A DNA stretch of 5,129 nt, from the NCBI GenBank assembly GCA_902489675.1, contig CABUAP010000105.1:1-5129 (forward strand), read 5' to 3'. The stretch is from an uncultured Azospirillum sp. (lineage in GTDB: Bacteria > Pseudomonadota > Alphaproteobacteria > RF32 > CAG-239). The notes under the pieces were generated by a model. It worked only from the letters and a program-made list of their open reading frames with translations, was not told where the DNA came from and did not search any database. This document shows positions 1 through 5,129 of the stretch, in pieces. Position 1 is the first letter of the stretch. Each line of letters starts with the position of its first letter. The position numbers and the translations under genes are program-made.

Positions 1-235
1 TTTTAATATATTCTTTCAGCCGTTCCACGCCGAGCGCGGCCATTTTGGCCGGCGTATCCGCTATCTTAAACAATTCCCTGGTGGCTTTGTTCACCCCTTT
101 GTCAGTACTTTGCGCCGACAAAACAATCGCGACCAACAGCGTAAAGGCATTAGAATATTCCAACTCGCTTTTTGGCGCCGGATCATTGGCGGACAGGATT
201 TCAAAAATCTCAAGAATTTCTTTTTGCAGCCTCAT
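1..235 (-). CDS. nth: Endonuclease III (Nth), N-terminal part, cut by the left window edge
   Basis: DNA glycosylase/AP lyase of base excision repair that removes oxidised pyrimidines. Only the first 78 residues are visible, read leftward from ATG at 235. They start MRLQKEILEIFEIL and include P-x-S-E-L-E-Y (21-27), then LLVAIVLSAQSTDKGVNKAT (33-52). That block is the family signature LLxAxxLSAQ(A/S)TDxxVNKAT, with Gln42 at the position of the E. coli damage-site glutamine. It continues IADTPAKMAALGVERLKEYIK (58-78), which matches the E. coli protein nearly residue for residue in layout. The helix-hairpin-helix, catalytic Lys and Asp, and the four iron-sulphur cysteines lie beyond the window, so the gene cannot be confirmed intact. 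Its ATG overlaps the tsaD stop by four bases (ATGA), and a strong Shine-Dalgarno sequence sits inside the end of tsaD. The two are therefore probably cotranscribed and translationally coupled. The family call is firm; completeness is unknown. Confidence 0.93.
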   Translation of the reverse strand, partial: MRLQKEILEIFEILSANDPAPKSELEYSNAFTLLVAIVLSAQSTDKGVNKATRELFKIADTPAKMAALGVERLKEYIK

Positions 236-1308
236 GCTTTTACCCCTCCGGCACCCGCCGCTTTCGGCGCGGTTTCATCCAACGGCCAGCGCGGACGCGG
301 CTTAAAATCAAGCCCGTCGCTCAACCCTTTGGCAAAACGTTCCAAACCGGCCCAGGCAATCATCACGCCGTTATCCGTACACCAACGGATCGGCGGCGCG
401 GCAAACACCAGTCCTTTATCTGCCGCCAGGCGTTCCAGCCGCTCACGTAGATAACTGTTGGCCGCAACCCCGCCGGCAACCACCAAATGACGCCCTTCGG
501 GATATTTTTGCTTAAAAATATCGGCCGCCCTAGATAACTTATCAGTCAAACATTCTGCCGCGGTTTTCTGAAAACAGGCGCAGATATCCGCCGTATCGTT
601 TTTTGACAGGATAACGTGTTCGATATTACCTTTTTCGTCATAAGATTCTATGATTTTGCGTACTGCCGTTTTCAAACCCGAAAAAGACAGATTGCAATCC
701 CCCGATCCCCGCAGCGGATGCGGCAGCACAAAACGGTTTTCATTCCCCGATTCCGCCATTTTTTCAACCATCGGGCCTCCTGGATATCCCAATCCCAGCA
801 TTTTTGCCACTTTGTCAAAAGCTTCGCCGGCTGCATCGTCAATGGTGGTTCCCAACCGTTCATATTCGCCCACGCCCTTCACCGCCAAAATCTGGCAGTG
901 TCCGCCGGAAACCAACAGCAGCAGATAGGGATATTCGACATCATTGGTTAACCTGGAAACCAGTGCGTGCCCTTCCAAATGATTGACGGCCACATAAGGT
1001 TTGCCAAGCGCAAACGCCAATGCCTTGGCTGCCATCACGCCAACCACTACCCCGCCGATCAGCCCCGGTCCGGAGGTGGCGGCAACCGCGTCAATATCCT
1101 GCGGTTTGATACCGGCTTTTTGAAAAGTATGTTTAATCACGTCATCAATATGATCAAGATGCGAACGAGCGGCAATTTCCGGCACCACACCGCCGTAAAT
1201 TTTATGCTCTTCCTGCGAAAGCACCGTTTCCGCAAGAATTTCCCTTTTATCGTTCACCAATGCCGCGGCCGTTTCGTCGCAGCTGCTTTCTATTCCCAAA
1301 ACAATCAT
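232..1308 (-). CDS. tsaD: tRNA N6-adenosine threonylcarbamoyltransferase (TsaD)
   Basis: Transfers the threonylcarbamoyl group from threonylcarbamoyl-AMP to adenosine 37 of ANN-decoding tRNAs, forming t6A in the cytoplasm; bacterial TsaD works with TsaB and TsaE. The 358 residues have the usual family length. Visible motifs are the ASKHA nucleotide-fold opening GIESSCDET (5-13) and the metal-binding pair in NHLEGH (His110, His114). These are followed by LLVSGGHC (131-138), TIDDAAGEAFDKVAKMLGLGYPGGP (155-179 region), LSFSGLKTAV (207-216), GGVAANSYLR (279-288) and the third metal ligand Asp312 in CTDNGVMIAW. The tail RPRWPLDE (338-345) is typical of alphaproteobacterial TsaD as I recall it, followed by an Ala/Gly-rich end. 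The start is the ATG directly before the conserved VLGIE segment. The upstream ribosome site is poor (AAAGATAAAG). The gene heads a leftward operon with nth and diverges from the Mic60-like gene. Neighbouring tsaB or tsaE is not present. All key residues are intact. Confidence 0.97.
   Translation of the reverse strand: MIVLGIESSCDETAAALVNDKREILAETVLSQEEHKIYGGVVPEIAARSHLDHIDDVIKHTFQKAGIKPQDIDAVAATSGPGLIGGVVVGVMAAKALAFALGKPYVAVNHLEGHALVSRLTNDVEYPYLLLLVSGGHCQILAVKGVGEYERLGTTIDDAAGEAFDKVAKMLGLGYPGGPMVEKMAESGNENRFVLPHPLRGSGDCNLSFSGLKTAVRKIIESYDEKGNIEHVILSKNDTADICACFQKTAAECLTDKLSRAADIFKQKYPEGRHLVVAGGVAANSYLRERLERLAADKGLVFAAPPIRWCTDNGVMIAWAGLERFAKGLSDGLDFKPRPRWPLDETAPKAAGAGGVKA
245..249 (-). promoter_or_regulatory. 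Shine-Dalgarno of nth, inside the 3' end of tsaD
   Basis: On the minus strand GGAGG, followed by two more G, ends nine bases before the nth ATG at 235. It is the strongest ribosome binding site in the window. It is formed by the Gly-Gly codons of the TsaD tail (GGA GGG), so nth can recruit ribosomes as well as benefit from termination on tsaD. This supports ATG 235 as the real nth start. Confidence 0.75.
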
Positions 1309-1345
1309 TACTTTATCTTTGATAAATTTTTAACCTTTGACGGCT

Positions 1346-1374
1346 ACTATAAACTAAATAACGGAATATTACAA
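1346..1374 (-). promoter_or_regulatory. Candidate sigma-70-type promoter for tsaD-nth
   Basis: On the minus strand TTGTAA (1374-1369) is followed by a 17-base spacer and TATAGT (1351-1346). These are a -35 with four of six and a -10 with five of six consensus matches at ideal spacing. Transcription would begin near 1339, leaving about 30 bases of leader before the tsaD ATG. This is read by eye from one sequence, so it is a candidate only. The -35 overlaps the Shine-Dalgarno of the divergent gene. Confidence 0.45.
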
Positions 1375-1378
1375 AGGA
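1373..1378 (+). promoter_or_regulatory. Shine-Dalgarno of the Mic60-like gene
   Basis: AAAGGA ends nine bases before ATG 1388. It fixes that ATG as the start: the next residues are a short charged cytoplasmic segment leading into the membrane helix, as expected for this family. Confidence 0.65.
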
Positions 1379-1387
1379 AAATAAGCA

Positions 1388-2446
1388 ATGGGAAAAGATA
1401 AATCTGCCGATACCGCGGTTAAAAAAGATCAAGCGCTGCCTGCCGCCGACCAAACAACGCCAACGCCGGTGAAAAAAAATCGCATAAGCGGGATCATACG
1501 CTTTACCGCCGCGGCACTGCTTATTCTGGCTGCAGCTTTTGCCGCCCAGCTTTATCTTGAACAAATCATCCGGCAAACGGAAAGCAAAACCGACACTCCG
1601 GCGGCCGCAAAAATCCCTGTGCTTTCCCACCGGCAAACAGCGCCCCAAACAGCAGAAGCTCCTGCTCCGGTATCGGTTCCCGCACAGCCGCAGGAAAAAA
1701 TCACCGAAATCAAATATGTTATTCCCGAAAGCATTACCAACGCTATTAACGGCCTGCATGACAAAGTCGGCAAAATGGAAACGCTGACCGCCCAATATAT
1801 GAACATCAAAGCCGATTCCTCAGCCGTAATCAGCTTGGGCGAAAGACTCGACCATGTGGAAAAAAGAACGCAAAAACTGGCGCAGATATCAAATGACGGC
1901 GCACTGATCCTGACCGCCGCCCTGATGATTCGCGAAAATGCCGCGGCCGGCCAGCCGGTACGCTTTGAGGCGGAAATCCTAAAACAATTGGCCGCTTCGC
2001 AGCCGGATCTGGAAACGCCGATCAATTATGTTTACAACAATTCTTCCCGCCAATATCCGTCAAACAAAATATTAACCGACAGTTTCAAGAACATCAGCAG
2101 CCGCATTGTTTACGACCTCAAACATCAGGGCAGCTGGAAAGAACGCCTGTTAAGAAAAATTAACGAATATGTTCATATTTCCTCCCCTGCGGCCGACAGC
2201 CCTGAAGATACCGAAATCAAAGCTCTGGAAGAAATCAAAAATTATGTTGACGAAGGCCAGTTTGCCATCGCCGTCGAACAACTGGCCAAACCGGAAAATC
2301 AATCCCTGCTTGAAAATCAGGATCTAAACCAATGGTTTGCGGTCACCGATTCCAAATTGAAATTCAACCGTGCGCTGTCGCAAATTGCCGCCTACTCTTT
2401 GGCCTTAATGAAAAGCGAAGGACTAAAAAATGTCACTCTCCCCTGA
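1388..2446 (+). CDS. Mic60-like (mitofilin family, COG4223) inner-membrane protein
   Basis: Bacterial relative of mitochondrial Mic60/mitofilin, which in alphaproteobacteria is an inner-membrane protein with a large periplasmic coiled-coil part and is implicated in shaping or tethering membranes. The 352 residues show the family architecture. There is a Lys-rich cytoplasmic N-terminus (1-33) and one hydrophobic helix (about 34-56, GIIRFTAAALLILAAAFAAQ). A Pro/Ala/Gln-rich linker follows (68-102), then a helical region with coiled-coil character (about 113-167, including LGERLDHVEKRTQKLAQI). The C-terminal helical domain (about 170-345) has ALMIRENAAAGQPVRFEAEI, then YVDEGQFAIAVEQL and a final amphipathic segment. 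These match, in order, the alphaproteobacterial pattern of LxxAxxxGxPFxxEL, a short loop, then the ARGDLAAAxxxL-like repeat. Orientation N-in/C-out is inferred from the basic N-terminus. The gene overlaps the downstream kinase by 17 bases, and the hemC and hemD genes that often precede it in this class are absent. Overall sequence identity in such proteins is low, so the call rests on architecture and short matches. Confidence 0.78.
   Translation: MGKDKSADTAVKKDQALPAADQTTPTPVKKNRISGIIRFTAAALLILAAAFAAQLYLEQIIRQTESKTDTPAAAKIPVLSHRQTAPQTAEAPAPVSVPAQPQEKITEIKYVIPESITNAINGLHDKVGKMETLTAQYMNIKADSSAVISLGERLDHVEKRTQKLAQISNDGALILTAALMIRENAAAGQPVRFEAEILKQLAASQPDLETPINYVYNNSSRQYPSNKILTDSFKNISSRIVYDLKHQGSWKERLLRKINEYVHISSPAADSPEDTEIKALEEIKNYVDEGQFAIAVEQLAKPENQSLLENQDLNQWFAVTDSKLKFNRALSQIAAYSLALMKSEGLKNVTLP
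2417..2422 (+). promoter_or_regulatory. Shine-Dalgarno of the ADP-dependent kinase gene, inside the Mic60-like gene
   Basis: GAAGGA lies seven bases before ATG 2430, within the last codons of the upstream gene. It supports the overlapping start and means the kinase gene can be translated from the same message without its own leader. Confidence 0.65.
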
Positions 2447-3839
2447 ACAAATTGCCGATGCTTGGCAGCAAGAATATGCCAACGCGCCGGATATACTCGC
2501 TCGGATGAGTGAAATCAAAACACTGGCAGCCGCATTTAATGCCAATGTCGATTCGGTCATTAAAATTTCCGGCATCGAATTGCAAAAAAGGATTGCCGCG
2601 GCCAACTTAACAATAGCCGATCTCGAAAATATCTCTGCCCGCACCATTCGCACCCCCGAAGATATTCTCCGCGGCATCTTCCGCTGTTTTTGCTTAGGCA
2701 TTGCCGAAGAATGGATTGCCGAAGATCCGGAAATTTACCGCTGGATGACAAAAGAACTCGGAACCGAAAAACTGCAAATGGGCGCACAAGCGGGGATCAT
2801 TGCCAACACCTTATCCCTGACCGGCATCAACCGCGTGGTTACCCATGTCGGCGCCTTGCCCAAACTGCAGGCCGCACAGTTTTTCAAACGGGAAAATCTG
2901 CTCTCTTTTGACCAAAACGGCACCCTAAAACCCGCTTATACCATCAGCCGCCCGGATGAAGAAGCTTCCATCCATTGGATTATAGAATTTGACAAAGACG
3001 ATTGTCTGCAAATAGAGGGCAAAACTTTTGTCTGCCCCAAAGCCAATCGCTTTATTGCCACTTATGATCCGATCTTGTTCAATTTGGTGATCGATCCCTA
3101 TTTTGTTGACTACACCGATCGCGAACCGATCGACTATATCATTCTTTCCGGTTATCAGGCTTTGAGCGAAAATAATAACGGCGTAAATTTGGTAAAAAAA
3201 ACCATTCCGATTATCAAAAAATGGCGCCGCAAACAACCGCGGCCACTGATACATTTGGAAATAGCCTCCACTCAGGACAAAGCTGTTCGCCAAGCCGTGG
3301 CCGAACAAATTATGCCTTTGGCCGATTCCGCCGGCCTCAACGAACGTGAAGCCATTGACCTGTTGGAAGTGCTCAACCTGCCGGAACTGGCCGAAAAATG
3401 CCGCCGCCATACCCGACCGGACAATATGTTTGAAGCATTGCTCGCCATCAAGAACAAAACCGGTTGCCCGCGCATCCAACTGCATATGTTTGGTTTATAT
3501 ATAACCCTTCAAAACCGGGATTTCCCGATCACTCCCGCTGCCAACCGCCGCGGAATGATTTTGGCGGCCACCGCCGCGGCCTCCAAAGCCCTGCTTGGCC
3601 GACTGGCCGATTATCAGGATTTTACGGCCGCAGCAAAACATCCCGTCAGCAGCTGCGGCATTGAAGGTTTAAAAGAACTGGCTGCCCGGCTTAATGATGA
3701 AAATTTTGCGCTTAGCGGTCTGGGAAAATACGGCGAATTTGATGTAATTGCTGTGCCGGCGGTTATTATTGACCGTCCCAAAACATTGGTCGGCATGGGC
3801 GATACCATCTCCGCTTTTTCATTGCTGGGCGCACGCTGA
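2430..3839 (+). CDS. ADP-dependent glucokinase/phosphofructokinase family protein (ADP_PFK_GK)
   Basis: Predicted cytosolic sugar kinase of the ribokinase-like fold that uses ADP as phosphoryl donor and yields AMP. Known members phosphorylate glucose, fructose 6-phosphate or both (COG4809, pfkC in archaea). Family motifs occur in order over 469 residues, close to the archaeal length of about 450. They are AAAFNANVD (33-41; archaeal AYNTNVD), MGAQAGIIANTLSLTGI (117-133; archaeal GGQAGIxAN), HVGALPKLQA (139-148; archaeal QLPKxQA) and NRFI (206-209). Next come DYIILSGYQAL (235-245), IHLEIAS (274-280) with the HxE of Mg binding, and AGLNEREA (301-308) with the NxxE type of motif. IQLHMFGLYITL (349-360) precedes VGMGDTISAF (454-463), which has catalytic-base candidate Asp458. 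The protein ends 11 residues after Asp458, slightly shorter at the C-terminus than archaeal enzymes. Substrate cannot be assigned by eye. The gene overlaps the Mic60-like gene by 17 bases with an internal Shine-Dalgarno, so the two are probably cotranscribed. Codon use looks like its neighbours, with no obvious sign of recent transfer. An ordinary ATP-dependent PfkB kinase is unlikely given the GAQAGI, HLE and GLNE blocks. Confidence 0.87.
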   Translation: MSLSPEQIADAWQQEYANAPDILARMSEIKTLAAAFNANVDSVIKISGIELQKRIAAANLTIADLENISARTIRTPEDILRGIFRCFCLGIAEEWIAEDPEIYRWMTKELGTEKLQMGAQAGIIANTLSLTGINRVVTHVGALPKLQAAQFFKRENLLSFDQNGTLKPAYTISRPDEEASIHWIIEFDKDDCLQIEGKTFVCPKANRFIATYDPILFNLVIDPYFVDYTDREPIDYIILSGYQALSENNNGVNLVKKTIPIIKKWRRKQPRPLIHLEIASTQDKAVRQAVAEQIMPLADSAGLNEREAIDLLEVLNLPELAEKCRRHTRPDNMFEALLAIKNKTGCPRIQLHMFGLYITLQNRDFPITPAANRRGMILAATAAASKALLGRLADYQDFTAAAKHPVSSCGIEGLKELAARLNDENFALSGLGKYGEFDVIAVPAVIIDRPKTLVGMGDTISAFSLLGAR

Positions 3840-3852
3840 TTACAAAAAACAG
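3840..3852. other. 13-base convergent junction without a clear terminator
   Basis: The rightward kinase gene and leftward dnaQ end 13 bases apart. The stretch contains A6 at 3844-3849 (T6 on the minus strand), but I find no stable G+C-rich hairpin next to it on either strand; only a four-base CTGA/TCAG pairing is possible. Transcripts may read into the opposing gene or end by another mechanism. Confidence 0.5.
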
Positions 3853-4587
3853 TCAGGCTTTATCTTCGCTTTCCGCTGCCGGTTCGGCCAACCATAAGGC
3901 ATTTTTCAGCTTGCTCTGCAAAAATTCCAGATGCGCGGCTTCTTCTTCCGGGGTAACGGCAAAAACTCTCAACGGCCGCACTTTGCGTTCGGCGGCAAAT
4001 ATCACACCGCTGTCCGCCGCTGTTTTGGCCGCATCATCGGTACCGGCCAGCATACTCGGTTCGGCGCCGCCCAACAGTTCAAGATAAACATCCGCTAACA
4101 ACTCGGCATCAAGCAAGGCGCCGTGTTTGGTACGGTGGCTGTTGTCAATGCCGAATCTTTTACACAAAGCATCCAAGTTATTTTTGGCGCCGGGATATTT
4201 TTTCCGCGCAATTTCCAGCGTATCGACCACCCGATCCCATTCATATTCGACACGCCCCAGCTTTTTGAGCTCAAAGTTAATAAACTTAATATCAAAAGAA
4301 GCATTATGCGCCACCAGGATACCGTCATCGCCGACAAATTCGACAAACGCAGCCGCCACCTCGGCAAAAACCGGATAATCTTTCAAAAACTCTTCGGTCA
4401 ACCCGTGTACGGCAACCACTTCTTCCGGCACGCTGCGCTCCGGATTGATATATTGATGATACGTGCGCCCGGTCGGAATATGATTGATCAGCTCAACTGC
4501 ACCGATTTCAACCAATCTGTCGCCGTTATCGGGTGATAAACCGGTTGTTTCGGTATCAAACACAATCTCACGCAAAACCGTTTTCAT
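3853..4587 (-). CDS. dnaQ: DNA polymerase III epsilon subunit, 3'-5' proofreading exonuclease
   Basis: Proofreading subunit of the replicative polymerase core, binding the alpha subunit (DnaE). The 244 residues match the E. coli length of 243. The DEDDh exonuclease domain occupies about 1-172. ExoI is VFDTETTG (9-16) with Asp11 and Glu13, followed by LVEIGAVEL (25-33) and VHGLTEEF (60-67). ExoII is AHNASFDIKFIN (93-104) with Asp99. ExoIII-epsilon is HGALLDAELLADVYLEL (155-171) with His155 and Asp160. NNLDALCKRFGID (136-148) is also typical. All five catalytic residues are present. A linker (about 173-205) leads to the alpha-binding tail, including TPEEEAAHLEFLQSKLKNALW (212-232), as in alphaproteobacterial epsilon. 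The clamp-binding position GGQTSMAF of E. coli reads GGAEPSML here (173-180). The gene starts one base after the coaE stop (TGA-A-ATG), so the two are likely coupled. Confidence 0.96.
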   Translation of the reverse strand: MKTVLREIVFDTETTGLSPDNGDRLVEIGAVELINHIPTGRTYHQYINPERSVPEEVVAVHGLTEEFLKDYPVFAEVAAAFVEFVGDDGILVAHNASFDIKFINFELKKLGRVEYEWDRVVDTLEIARKKYPGAKNNLDALCKRFGIDNSHRTKHGALLDAELLADVYLELLGGAEPSMLAGTDDAAKTAADSGVIFAAERKVRPLRVFAVTPEEEAAHLEFLQSKLKNALWLAEPAAESEDKA

Positions 4588-4588
4588 T

Positions 4589-5129
4589 TCAATCGTTCTC
4601 CAGTTCTTTCAACAGCGCAATAATTTCAAGCTTCAGCACATTTTTCGGCTTATCGGTATTAATCACCGCATCGGCCAATTGCTTTTTCTTTTCGTTGCTC
4701 ATCTGCACGTCATTAATCTTGTCAAAATGCTCGCCGTCAACCTGATCGCGTTCCATAACCCGCCGTTTTTGTATCTCATAATCCACATCGGCTACAATCA
4801 CCCGGTCGCAATATATCTCCCAACCCATTTCAAAAAGCAAAGCCACATCAAGAAAAAACAGATCATCACAGCGGCTGTTGCGGCGGATAACCGATTTGAG
4901 ATAACGGCGCAAAAACGGATGCGTCATTTCTTCCAGCGTTTTCAACCGGGCACGGTCATTAAAGACAATATTGCGCAGCTTGCGTTTATCCACCGTCCAG
5001 CCGTCGACCGTTCCGGGAAAGACTTCACGGATACGGTTGATAAAATCTCTTTTAAAATATAAGCGCCGCACCCATGCGTCCACATCAAAGACGGTATAAC
5101 CTTCTTTTCTGACAATACGGGCAATTGTG
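4589..5129 (-). CDS. coaE: Dephospho-CoA kinase (CoaE), N-terminus cut by the right window edge
   Basis: Last enzyme of coenzyme A synthesis; phosphorylates the 3'-hydroxyl of dephospho-CoA with ATP. The frame is open to the window edge, giving 179 visible residues that begin TIARIVRKEGYTVFDVDAWV. The first Thr aligns with the Thr of the P-loop GxGxGKST, so about 15 residues including the rest of the P-loop lie outside. Visible family features are FDVDAWVRRLY (conserved Asp after the P-loop), VDKRKLRNIVFND (about 53-65) and LEEMTHPFLRRYL (about 71-83), which is the family THP block. These are followed by FFLDVALLFEMGWEIYCDRVIVADVDYEIQKRRVMERD, the family DVPLLFE...VxxDxxxQxxRxxxRD region. After that comes a lid-region segment DKINDVQMSNEKKKQLADAVINTD, then a helical end. 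A GTG at 5083 could start a shorter reading, but it would remove conserved sequence. dnaQ follows by one base, matching the common alphaproteobacterial coaE-dnaQ pairing. Confidence 0.94.
   Translation of the reverse strand, partial: TIARIVRKEGYTVFDVDAWVRRLYFKRDFINRIREVFPGTVDGWTVDKRKLRNIVFNDRARLKTLEEMTHPFLRRYLKSVIRRNSRCDDLFFLDVALLFEMGWEIYCDRVIVADVDYEIQKRRVMERDQVDGEHFDKINDVQMSNEKKKQLADAVINTDKPKNVLKLEIIALLKELEND
4598..4601 (-). promoter_or_regulatory. Shine-Dalgarno of dnaQ, inside the 3' end of coaE
   Basis: GGAG (followed by AA) on the minus strand ends ten bases before the dnaQ ATG at 4587, within the CoaE codons for Leu-Glu-Asn-Asp. It supports ATG 4587, which also places the first catalytic Asp at residue 11, as in the family. 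Confidence 0.55.

Larger units (their letters stand above)
1309..1387. other. 79-base divergent intergenic region, the only real non-coding gap
   Basis: This A+T-rich gap lies between the divergent starts of tsaD (leftward) and the Mic60-like gene (rightward), so it must hold the promoters of both pairs unless transcription enters from outside. I see a plausible leftward promoter. For the rightward gene I see only scattered elements: TTGACG at 1337-1342 and a TATAAA at 1349-1354, which are not properly spaced relative to each other. No inverted repeat convincing enough to call an operator and no riboswitch-sized structure is visible. Confidence 0.7.

Noticed and set aside
110..454. Rightward open frame across the nth/tsaD junction
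   Set aside because: Both leftward genes here match their families well; the rightward translation is low-complexity and basic, a shadow frame.
1552..2025. Long leftward open frame antisense to the Mic60-like gene
   Set aside because: It lies fully within a gene with family architecture, has no ribosome site I can see, and its translation is Ser/Cys/Ile-rich without family motifs.
2925..3485. 186-residue leftward open frame antisense to the kinase gene
   Set aside because: It is opposite conserved kinase motifs (HLE, GLNE), lacks recognisable domains, and is explained by codon bias of the sense gene.
2430..3839. Assigning glucose or fructose 6-phosphate as the kinase substrate
   Set aside because: Specificity depends on a few sugar-contact residues that I cannot align reliably by eye in this divergent protein.
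3835..3860. Rho-independent terminator between the convergent genes
   Set aside because: Only a four-base stem is possible around the A6/T6 run, too weak to call.
4589..5083. CoaE starting at the GTG at 5083
   Set aside because: The same frame continues to the window edge with TIARIVRKEGYTVFDVD, the expected sequence after the P-loop, so the gene is partial rather than short.

Overview
The window is wall-to-wall protein coding, about half G+C, with six genes (two cut by the window edges) and only one intergenic gap longer than 13 bases. It looks like chromosomal DNA of an alphaproteobacterium. Three things point that way: a TsaD ending in the RPRWPLD tail that I associate with this class, the adjacent coaE-dnaQ pair, and a divergent gene for a COG4223/Mic60-like (mitofilin family) inner-membrane protein. 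I see no RNA genes, mobile elements, CRISPR array or attachment sites.

Layout. Bases 1-1308 carry a leftward pair: tsaD (tRNA t6A synthesis), then nth (endonuclease III), which overlaps it by ATGA and runs off the left edge. A 79-base gap (1309-1387) separates this pair from a rightward pair. The rightward pair is a Mic60-like membrane protein gene followed, with a 17-base overlap, by a 469-residue protein that I read as an ADP-dependent glucokinase/phosphofructokinase family member (ADP_PFK_GK, COG4809). After a 13-base convergent junction comes a second leftward pair: coaE (dephospho-CoA kinase, N-terminus cut by the right edge) and dnaQ (DNA polymerase III epsilon proofreading subunit), one base apart.

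The flanking genes are ordinary housekeeping genes: tRNA modification, base excision repair, coenzyme A synthesis and proofreading. The notable part is the central rightward pair. In many alphaproteobacteria the Mic60-like gene lies in a haem-synthesis cluster (hemC-hemD-mic60-like, often with hemY) divergent from tsaD. Here hemC and hemD are absent between tsaD and the Mic60-like gene, and the next gene is an ADP-dependent sugar kinase, a family best known from archaea and animals. Such an enzyme would use ADP rather than ATP to phosphorylate glucose or fructose 6-phosphate, releasing AMP. No other gene in the window explains its substrate or its link to the membrane protein.
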